Of a stretch of 64,000 nt of DNA, positions 54,732-64,000 are shown in pieces. The notes beneath the pieces were generated by a model, which saw only the letters and a program-made list of their open reading frames with translations, made no database searches and was not told the origin of the DNA. Origin of the DNA: Linanthus parryae (Eukaryota; Streptophyta; Magnoliopsida; Ericales; Polemoniaceae); NCBI GenBank assembly GCA_023055425.1, contig JALGPY010000007.1, positions 84,717,136 through 84,781,135 on the forward strand, in the 5' to 3' direction. A program made the translations under genes and the position numbers. Within the stretch, counting starts at the first letter, position 1, and the number at the start of each line of letters is the position of its first letter.

Positions 54732-57639
54732 TCATACCCCCCTTGAAAGAATCTTCTTCCCCAAATATCACACATTCTTACCTACTCTTCATAACTTTTC
54801 CCCACTTCATCCAAAATCCTTGTTGATTAGAGCCCATTACCTTGTAAACGTTAGTACCAACTGGGTTGTAGTTATAACCTCCCATAGTTTGTTTACGTAT
54901 CCTCCTAAAGGTGTCTAGTTTTCTTATTGCTCAGATTCTCCAACGCTTTTGATTAATTCTATTCACAAAAGTACTTCGACCCGATTTCATCATGATGTAG
55001 TCATTAGTCTCTATTAACCGCTAAATCCTTTTCGGTTCTATTGCGATATCCTTTCACCCATTATATCCCTATATGTTACAAACTCCACGTCAATATTCAC
55101 AATTACTCTACCCGTCTTCAAACCTGAACACAGCCTTCGGAGTTACATTTCTTTCCCCCTTAGTCCCTAAAACCTTTTTGGTAAGACGCTCAAGGATACC
55201 TTAGTCTCTTTGGTAGGTTCCGTCATGAATTCATCTTATAAGATCGTTATATCTTCCACAATCCATCCCTACTCTCTGTCATCTTCACACAACTTACCGC
55301 CTGTTATTTTTACATTCAATACATTTCCCTGACCATTTGGCATAATTATATTCCCCACTCCCAAGGTTGACACTTCCAACAAGTTCATGTCCGAACACTT
55401 CAAAGTTAATATGAAACCTTACCCTGGAGGAATATGTAGTGTTCTGAAGGAAATAATGCTACAATGCCTACTCAGGACTCTTTCTTATTGTTCGCCGAAA
55501 ACTTGTCCTCTGTACAACAAATATGGATAGTCGATACCTTCCCTTACTTCTTCACAATACTTACTTGTCACTGACCAGATTCCACGGTATACCAAAATCC
55601 CATTCTTGTTTCTCATACCTAACCATTGTATTCTTTGACTAGACGCGTTGCTCCTTTCCGTGCTTTGTTTTAGCCACCCATGAATACTTCCTCGATCTTA
55701 TCATATTACTTCCACGTACTTTCCCAACTGCTCCTTTGTTTCCCTATTCATAGATAGTTTATTTCTTCTATTTATGTCTTAACATAACTTGTTTCCATAC
55801 CTTTGAGGTACCGTTCACAATCCGTTCCCATCATCTTTATCAATCTCATTAACTGGCCTCAGGATACCACAATTATTCTTATTCCATTTTTGCAACCCCA
55901 CTATATTGTCACAGACTCTTAACAACTATTGATAATCCCATGAAACTGTCTTATATATCCGGACTTGTCCATCATTACCTCCATACAATACTCTTAGTTT
56001 TCTTCCCACATAAGCTCTACATGTTATACTCCTTATTATGATAACTACCCAACTACGTACCACTTCTATATGAAGTCCCATCACCCACCATTTCCTTTCC
56101 CCATGGTTGTATTCCGTCATGGCCCTTATGCTCCCACCTAATACTTATGTGTGTCTCAATTCCATTCATTTCTATGAATGGTGAAAATCTCACCATCTCT
56201 CTATCACCCGTGGGATTAGTACTCTCATACCTGCTTGATATAATAACCTCAATAAATTCTTTTAGCACTCATCATACCGTATCCAAATCTTTTCTCATCC
56301 CTATTACTCAAATCATCCAAGTCTCCTGCATTCCCTAATTCCTAATTCAGCTCGTCATTCCCAAATCTCATAATGCTTCATTGCTATTGTTAAATACATT
56401 TCCAACCGTCATGTAATTCATATTCAAAACACACCTCATGATAGTCTATATCCTCCAATTAATACCTTTACCCACCCTTTTCACTCCCGCTTCGGACGTG
56501 CCACCTAGTTATCGTTCCCATCTAACCTCTCTTCCAACGATCCCCTAGTACTGTAACCAGTCTGATTCCATTTGTTTCCCTACGCCTTATAGGCCCTTTA
56601 TAGCACCCATAGCGATCTTAAGTGCTCTTAATAAAGTTAACTCACCTTGGGTTCATTCTACTCCGGCTATGTATCGCCATGTTTCACATCGTCATACCTA
56701 TATCTCCCTCAGCACTTGTCATGTAGCATTCAAAATTTATGAAATACATTTCCCTTACAACTTCTACCATAATCGACCCATTTCCGTTAGGTTGCACGAT
56801 CCATTTATATAGATACACTTCACTTCCTCCTGTAACCTAATAATTAAAACATTCTCATAGCATGGCCCCTCATACTTAGACCTACCCTGTCATTTACCCC
56901 CTGAATATATCTACACAAATATCTATCGGTTCCCATCCAACTTATCACTCACAATTTCTAGCTATTCTAGCTCCCATGTTCCTGTTAACACCACTCATCA
57001 CATGACCTTCCTTGACACGATCTTTACTAGTTCTATATCCATCCCATCAGTATACCTGAGAAAAATTCTCACCCTCTTGGTCACTTCATAACCCCTTCCT
57101 ATGATTCCTTCAATATTCTAAGATGCACTTATTCTTATCTTATAACCTGAATAGATTCCACTACTATGTCTTATTAATATAAATATAACTCTATTTTCTT
57201 TGCTAGAGGATCCTATCCATTACTTATTCGACTCCCCTAACAGATACTAAACTCAAACCTATGATTTCGGCTAAGATTGTCCAACTAAAATGTCGTATCC
57301 AAACTTAGTCATTCCAGTTCCTGCCTAGTATGAAATTTACATTCATTCCCTTTTGTAAAATCTCTTATACTATTATGCCAGTGTAATGGCTGATAACATG
57401 AACAACCGCAAGTAACGTCGTTGCTATACTAGCATGATTTATTCATACTTAATTCTATTCCCTTATCAAATTCCCGACTATTTAGGTATCAAAACCATCC
57501 ACGTATTCCATATCCAATGTTCTTTCTTCTCCCTCATCAATTGTTTGCGCTTTTTTCAGGATTTCTTCGTCTCCTACGCTCCCAAAAATATTACAAAGCT
57601 CATTTCTCCTCTCCGCTTAATCTCCAAAGATCCGTTCTT
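54732..57639. other. 2.9-kb ORF-poor, pyrimidine-rich (plus strand) region
   Basis: No coding region over about 75 codons and no TE domain in any frame. The plus strand is strikingly rich in C and T with short motifs such as CTTCC, TTCCC and CATACC recurring. It lies on the inner side of the LTR-like segment, so it may be the internal region of a non-autonomous or fully decayed minus-strand element. No gene seen. Confidence 0.4.
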
Positions 57640-57715
57640 ATATTAAGACATGAAACACATCTGTGCGATCAAACATGAAAAAATAACGTAAATAATGCGA
57701 TAAAGTTATCTCCAC
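57640..57715 (-). repeat. Diverged fragment of the non-autonomous element's LTR
   Basis: GACATGAAACACATCTGTGCGATCAAAC and the following AATAACG and GTTATC track the sequence near 27140-27200 and 31935-31990, in compressed form. This is a short relic of a relative of that LTR. Confidence 0.5.
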
Positions 57716-57757
57716 AGAACAAGGGAGGTATGTTAGCAGCTCTTCCCTGGAAGAAAA

Positions 57758-59053
57758 TGTAGGGTTTGTAACGGATTACGCAGCTAAATAAAACAAATAA
57801 AGGTCCGCACAAGACCCTCCATGGATCACAGGACTAGACATCATAAAGATAGTAATGGATTTAGTATCAAATACCTTGTTTGTCACCTTGGATGGCTTCA
57901 AACGCGAAATAGTGTCCACATCTCTACGGATAGTCCATGCCTAGGATTGATTCCGGATCCTCCACACCTATGTGCTAGATAGGGATGATGGAGGAAGAAG
58001 AAGAATCACGCATAAAGGAGAAAAAGAGGGGTCGTACCCTCCTTGAGGCCGACGGGTAGAGGAGCGGCACCAGGGGTTCGTCCCTCTAGTGTTGTTATCT
58101 CTCCTTGCTTTGTTATCTCTTTGTGTGATAACAATCATGATAAAAACATTGAGAAATAATCTAGGAGTTTCCTTTATATAGTCTAACAACTCCTTTTTAA
58201 CTACATATTAGCCCCTCTCCTAATCCTGTCCATACACGGATTAGTCCAACTTGCAAATTAGTCCTACTAAGTTTGCAAGTAATGCGTATTGATCCTTCTA
58301 TTTAATTAATCATATTAATTAATTCCCAATTCCATATTAATCCATAGGGAGTGTGACCCAATATGTTTCTACTTAGTTGGTAGTAATAATTACTAACATA
58401 GAGAGGTGTATAGCAACACATCAACGCCACTCAACTGATAGAAAAATTCATTCGACAAACCTAGTGACCAATGTTACCTCATTGTATTATCCCTTTGTCA
58501 CCATATCCGGATTGGACACGAGACATACAAGTCACACTCGTATATCCAATCCATAGTTTATCGATCATGGGAATAGTCTTATCCATGCAAATAACATCAA
58601 TATCCCATATTGATTTATCTGAGTCTGGCCAGAGATTCTATAAGAACTACCCCTCGAGTGGTCGCGGATATTTTCTCCCGTTATGTGGGAGGGAAAAATC
58701 CTTTCTACATCACTACCATCTCTAAGCTTGCTTCCTCTTGTGTCCGATTAACTCGTTTATTGCTACCCAGACATGGTGTAGTGTTTGACGATATCAACAC
58801 ACAATACTCCACAACTACAAGATCTAGTGACTTCAAATCTAAGGACCACAATACCATTGTCACAACGATAAGCACTTGTGACTTTACATAACTTGTATGT
58901 ATCCTTCTCGTTACGGGTCAATCGAGTAAGCCATTATCCCTAATGCATACCCATGTGTTGGATCGTGATATCTCCATATCAATCCAACCCCATACTAGTC
59001 TTTAATTGATTGTCCTATTAATCAATATAATCGACTAGGGATATTTAAGAATA
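57758..59053 (-). repeat. Reverse Angela-like Copia LTR, interrupted by a Helitron
   Basis: Plus strand starts TGTAGGGTTTGTAACGG (reverse of the LTR end). It follows the reverse of the 8033-9446 LTR through the GGCCGACGGGTAGAGG block, a TATA box (minus) near 58170 and TCCGGATTGGACACGAGACA, to GGGATATTTAAGAATA at 59053. There a Helitron terminus begins. About 120 bp of LTR should remain on the other side. No primer site lies to the left, so it is a solo or 3' LTR. Confidence 0.9.
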
Positions 59054-59081
59054 CTAGTAGACATCACGTGCGTTGCACGTG
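59054..59081 (-). other. Helitron 3' terminal hairpin and CTAG
   Basis: CTAG at 59054-59057; perfect 7-bp stem CACGTGC/GCACGTG at 59065-59081 with a 3-nt loop. The spacing of seven bases between hairpin and CTAG suits Helitrons. Confidence 0.85.
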
Positions 59082-60271
59082 GAAAGTTTATTTTAAATTA
59101 GAAAACAAAAATCTTGTGACTAATTGCAACAAGTAAAACTGTGCAGTTACGAAATTTGACCTTTCAGACATAGTGTGGAAATTAAGCTTACCTAAAAGGT
59201 TTAAGTTGTAAACTGAATATCATCGATCATGTCAGTCGTGGTCGCATATACTTTCAATTTGCCATTTCAATTATACAGTTAATAGTCCATGCAGGTGCTT
59301 CAGAATGCCAAAATGTTGACTGCACACCTGCAATAATGTTCATTGAACTAAACTTGTATAGATAAGCAATTAACAACCTACCATCCACCAGGACTGAGGC
59401 GGGATACTTGCACATATGACGAAGCCAACATGTACGACACACACATGGTCGGCTCACCCAATGGATAAACCAGAGTAGTTAGCATAAACCTAGTAGTTGT
59501 GAGGTCCACTCGGTTGTGGGAATTAGGGAGGTAGTGAGGTTTAGAGTTTACTCTTAGCTTCACTTACAAGTTTCCCTTATCAACTATCCTTTATGGTACT
59601 ACATTTTTCTCTTTACTATATCGAACATCTAGCATCTGAACCCGGTTATGCTGGACCTAATTTCGGATAACATTATTCGAATTTTCATCTTCATCTTCAG
59701 AGAATATGATGCTGGCAGACCGCAACAAATTTCTACAAACTCATTCCCTGAAAGATATCAAGCCACCTGTATGCTAGGAGAGGAATCAACTAACCAAACA
59801 TGAAAAGATAGTAGTGACAAAAGACAATGCTTGCGCTTAAAAATCCTAAACATAGTTGTTAATGTCTTGAGTTTAGTTTACAGTATTAATATCACAGAAA
59901 CAAGAGAAAGTTCGGGATGAGATATGATATTCTCATTTATTGTATTTATAGTTTATAACATTTTGTAAATTTTAAATAGCACTATTCAAGATAACCTCTA
60001 GTCCTATCCCAAAAAAAAAGTAAAACCTCAAAAATCAATCCTCTTCTAGTTCCATAGTATTCAAGACCACTCTAATGCCAAAAGATTTGATTATTTGGAA
60101 TTAGAAGACCAATTCCTTATATAAGCGAACAACTGTAAAACCAGAGAACAAAAGAAGCCAACAACTTCAACCACACCATTTTACTCTGTAGTAAATTTAT
60201 GTGATATTTGAAGAACATTCAATAAAGTATCTAAACATGTTTTTCAGAAAAAGAATTACAAACTCTTGTCT

Positions 60272-60457
60272 CTATACAAAAATACACAGTTGACATGTGC
60301 AAATTTTCTTGCAAATACGACCTTGTTTAGCAAAAGCTTTGTCGTAGTTTACCAGCCTTCCAGTTAATGCTTTTATCTCCACAAGAGTATCTAAAAATTT
60401 CGTTTCTTTTCGTGCTTTCACGTGATAGTATTCCTCTTCCTGCAGTCGTTTCAACAC
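60272..60457 (-). pseudogene. Possible captured exon (61 codons)
   Basis: Reads LKRLQEEEYYHVKARKE and TKFLDTLVEIKALTGRLVNY, hydrophilic and exon-like in an otherwise non-coding stretch. CGACTGCAG/GAAGAGG could be a 3' splice site at its start. No family recognised. Helitrons often carry host gene pieces, which is why I list it. It could be chance. Confidence 0.25.
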
Positions 60458-61310
60458 TCAATAAAAGTGAGTTATCTTAAGTAAAACAACTCTATGCCTG
60501 ACTTAAATTTGAGGTCGGCCTTAAGACCTTAAGCAGCATGGCCCAAATAACTACAAATAGTACGGTCAAATCAACAACAACCCTCTTTACACAGGATCAT
60601 GGAAGCCTAATATGGCTCATGAGATTGTTACTGGGCACATAATAAAAGTCAATACCGACAGCCAAGAATCTCAAAAAACCACTGAACTGTAACCCTTCAA
60701 TAACCCTTTTCAGATAATGCAAGGACTTAGTTAATGAAATAGTCAATCTTTCTTCAGTATGTTCCTGTTATCGATAGCAATAGACATGGTTGTACGCCCG
60801 CTACGTCCAACCACCAAAAAATTCGCAATTTCTTCACAAACAAGGCTAAAGTATAGTAGTGTGTCAAACATTGGTAGGTGAGAATAGCTAGCAGGACAAG
60901 AAATGCATTAATGATTAGGCGAGTTTGGGATAAAAGTGTAAATCTCCACAAAATAGCTTTATACTCATTTTAATTCTTCATTGTTCATTAAATTTATCTC
61001 CTTTTTCTTGTAGTCATTTATGTACTATTTCGTCTACAAGAGCATCAAGATCTCTAGTAGCCTCCATCGGTAATAATTTGGATCTTAAATTCTCCATATA
61101 ACTTAGGTAGGTCCTCTCATGATTACAATATGTCAAGCAGTTGGTGGGAAAAAATAGAAGTCCAGGCATCACAAAACAAGACAAGAAAACCCAAGAATAT
61201 AATACCAGGGAATCTAAAAGTCAAGCTTAAATTGGAGTTCAGTTCAAACAAGTAACAAAAAATTGTATGAACGAATCCAATCAGACGAAGATCAAGATAT
61301 TTCGTTTACC

Positions 61311-61402
61311 TTGTATGTCCGTGGCTTGATGACGTTCATGGATTGTAAACCTTGAGAAATTCATCATCCGGCCTAATCAAGCTTCCTTTGACCTTTTGGA
61401 CA
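61311..61402 (-). pseudogene. Possible captured exon fragment
   Basis: Minus-strand frame KGSLIRPDDEFLKVYNP, followed by an in-frame TGA and then a good 5' splice site ACAAG/GTAAAC at about 61311. It looks like decayed coding sequence, but no family is recognised. Confidence 0.25.
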
Positions 61403-63288
61403 TTTTGAAATGAGTTGTGCTAGAGGTACAGAAAATTGAACAGAAATTTGAACAAAAGGTCATGTGGCAGATGCGACACCAATAAATGCTTAAATATCAT
61501 CTATATTTATTCTTTCTAATTTCTTCAAATCTTCACAATGAGATTTTATTTATGGCATGTTTACATCCATGTTATTTTCTGTTCAATTTTTTGTATGCTT
61601 TTTTGTTCACCTAAACTTTTCCTTTTGAAATTGCTTTGCAGTCATAGTCATATTTGATGAAGTAAGAAGAGATATATTGTAGCTACAATTAAAACCTTGA
61701 TTATTTTGAAATATATCTTACATTATTAAGTCATAGGTCATCCTAAAAGCACTATTGAGTCACATAACGGAGCATTTGAGGAAGCCCTTTATTATTCAAT
61801 GGATCACAGTCATGCAACAGCTTTGAACTGGTATAACTCAATATGAAACACAAATAATTGGTGCAAATCGACCAGCGTACAATCGTTAATCAACAAAATA
61901 GGTTAATAAATGTTTTAAAATGACCTGCTCTCCAAGACGAAGCGTGCTAATTTAACACTGTCCGCTGAGCGAAAAGTCTCTTTACCTTGTTTCCTACTGA
62001 CATTCAATTTCTATTCACCAAATTAAAAATAAAGAAATTACATAGGAATATAAGTCACCTCGTGAAAAGTTATGCTATTAGGTAAATGGGTTAGGTAAAA
62101 AGACCAAGAATATGATTTAGCTGTCAAAACTATTCGTATGAAACACTTGTGATGACTATCACGATCCTTAGATTTGAAGATTAGGTTCATTCCAAAAAGG
62201 CAATGGAACATTGGGCGTGAAAACCAAACCTCAAAATTATCAAATTCTCGCCCGGAAAGCAGCAAACCCGAAACAAACTCAGTAGTACATCAAATTCAAA
62301 CATTAACGAAAGAAGCAAGGTTCTGAATCTCAAATTAGCAAGTTTTTAACGGTGAAAACGCTCCATTAGAAAAAAATTCAAATAAACCAAACCATACTAA
62401 GAGCCAAATAATTTTAGATAATTAACTCACATATCCAAAAACTATCCACACAGGTACACATAATTAACAAATTCACGGTAACTCTACTGAAGCAAAAACC
62501 TGTTAAGAATATCCTATTAGTTAACCAACCAAACAAAACAAAACAAAGAAGCACACAACTTAAATTTGATGAATTCATTGTGGACTATACGATTATATTG
62601 CTTTCTTTGTATTCACCAAGGGCTCTGGGGTGGCCCCATGGTAATAGAAGCATAAATCGTACTTCTTCATGCAAATGGGCATGCATGTAGTCTTCTATTC
62701 TGTACTAATTTGTTTTTTATTTTGTTTCAAGCTTTGTTCACTTTTTTATAGTGCTTATGTAGATGATAAACAAAAAGTATTACTGAACCTTTGATGAGAT
62801 ACAAATTAACAAAACGAAGAGAAAAGATAAAATAAAAAATACCTGGTTTTGGTTAACCATCCGTTCCATCATTTACAAAATACCTGCATAGAAGAAAATA
62901 ATAGTCAGAATACTATTCGAATCCAAAGATAAAATGTAAGAATTAAATGCCTCGAGAAAGCAACAAAGGAAAAGGTCATTGACGAATATCTGTACATATT
63001 TGGTCATGCTAATTTACTCTTCGCTCCTAGGTTTTGTGAGATTTGGCATGAAGAATGTGAGATCTTACTGAAGGAGGTTCCGACGATCAAGAGCTTAAAA
63101 ATTAACTTGCATATAAAAACTATAGTAAAAGAAAAATTTAATGGGTATTTTGTTTGATAGTTAGAGATAGAAAGAGAACACTACGTGCAAACTACATAAT
63201 ACAAACAAACAATTAAAAACATCAATAAGACAATACAATGCATCAATAGTCTGTTGATATCAATAACCCATGTCTTAGGCTGTCCTTA

Positions 63289-63735
63289 GGGCTAGTTCGG
63301 GAATGCTATGGCGGTGGTAGAAAGCTGCTGTGTTAAAACACTGTAGAAAGCTGCTGTGAATTATTGAAAAAATGTCATTTGGTAAATATTACGTAGAAGC
63401 TGCTGTGAAATATTGATGTTGTAATTTTGTGTTTGGTAAAATCAACTGTGAAGTTGCTGTGAGAGGGTAAAATGACAAAAATATATGACATGTGTCATTT
63501 TCGAAAAGATAACTATTGATATTTAAAAAAAAGTGTAAGGTCAAAATCGGTTGTAGATAAATTAATCAAAAGCACTTTCTGGAAAAGCATCTCCCCCCTT
63601 GCTTCCTGAAAACTGCTGTGGGACAGCAGAAACTGTCCGGAAAAGCAGAAATTTTATTTTTACCAAACACACTAAAACTGGTTCTGCTGTCGGAAAGCAG
63701 CTGTGCTGGCAGCAGAAGCATTCCCAAACTCACCC
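63289..63735. mobile_element. Tourist-like (PIF/Harbinger) MITE, 447 bp
   Basis: Terminal inverted repeats GGGCTAGTTCGGGAATGCT (left) and AGCATTCCCAAACTCACCC (right) pair with three mismatches. Flanking 3-bp duplication TTA is at 63286-63288 and 63736-63738, the signature of PIF/Harbinger elements. Inner parts carry repeated AGCTGCTGTG and CAGCAG motifs that extend the foldback. No transposase, so it is non-autonomous. Confidence 0.9.
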
Positions 63736-64000
63736 TTAGACTCATATGAAACAAGAGCATATTTTTACGTTCAGATAAATTATATAGTCAAACAAAGTCG
63801 TTGTGCGTCAAAGAATAATCATCAGTATGTATTATTTTACATACGGATGAAGCTGACAAAGGAGAACTGGCTACAGGGAGCGTAAGCAAACCATTTATAC
63901 CAAAATTAATCATGAAATCACAAATGGAATAGAATCACATTAAATTTGTGAATCATATATGATTTCGCTAAATGTTTTAGCCTCTGATTGTGAGATGCTG

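Larger units (their letters stand above)
59054..64000 (-). mobile_element. Helitron, 3' end at 59054; body to or beyond the window edge
   Basis: On the minus strand the element ends CACGTGCAACGCACGTG, then ATGTCTA and CTAG, followed by T: the hairpin plus CTAG terminus of plant Helitrons, inserted between A and T inside a Copia LTR. The body would extend rightwards. No 5' terminus (TCTATACTA type) is seen up to 64000, so the true extent is unknown. No Rep/helicase is recognised, so the element is non-autonomous as far as visible. The interior is AT-rich with a few exon-like fragments and one MITE. Confidence 0.75.

Noticed and set aside
62038..62265. 75-codon minus-strand ORF
   Set aside because: No recognisable domain, AT-rich surroundings, no splice or promoter context.

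Overview
This window is nuclear DNA of a flowering plant, most likely a eudicot. The evidence is what fills it: an L1-type LINE, an Angela-type Ty1/Copia element, several Ty3/Gypsy lineages (a chromovirus, Tekay/Del type, Tat type with a second RNase H), a non-autonomous LTR element, Helitron ends and a Tourist-like MITE, all in AT-rich intergenic sequence. The species cannot be named from this. I found no host protein-coding gene, rRNA, tRNA or CRISPR array that I could defend. Almost every reading frame belongs to a transposable element, and most are broken.

The main structure is a set of nested insertions. An old minus-strand chromovirus (here Gypsy-1) survives as two pieces: RNase H-integrase-chromodomain at about 5990-8032 and gag-protease at 52281-53360. 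Between them lies an old plus-strand Angela-like Copia element: 5' LTR 8033-9446, tRNA-Met primer site at 9448, decayed gag-protease-integrase up to 17503, RT-RNase H 38923-40275, and 3' LTR 40276-40470 plus 50784-52280. The Copia element carries three insertions of its own. (1) A Tekay-type LTR-like block starts at 10272. (2) A 21.4-kb minus-strand Tat-type Gypsy occupies 17504-38922. (3) A reverse-oriented Copia solo LTR occupies 40471-50783 and is flanked by the 5-bp duplication GATTG. The Tat integrase is in turn split by a 6.46-kb non-autonomous LTR element (25682-32138, perfect TACGC duplication). The solo LTR is split by a 3'-truncated Tekay/Del-type Gypsy (41007-49639). LTR divergence counted by eye follows the nesting order: the non-autonomous element is youngest, then Tat, then Copia.

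The most interesting content is inside the Tat element. Between integrase and 3' LTR, antisense to gag-pol, lies a five-exon gene (18924-23240, plus strand). Its N-terminal part looks like a plant mobile domain, and reading phase is kept across all four predicted introns over about 1236 codons, although several in-frame stops have accumulated. Downstream of it are a TATA-box-like promoter with a possible second short plus-strand unit (23629-24470) and a 54-bp satellite-like tandem array.

Flanks. At the left, 1-1631 holds three related Helitron 5' termini (all minus strand) and abuts a decayed LINE (1633-4780), then tandem duplications and a TA microsatellite. At the right, 53385-54731 looks like a minus-strand LTR and is followed by 2.9 kb of ORF-poor pyrimidine-rich sequence. 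A reverse Copia LTR (57758-59053) is interrupted by the 3' end of another minus-strand Helitron (CTAG and hairpin at 59054-59081), whose body probably runs to or past the window end. A 447-bp MITE lies at 63289-63735.
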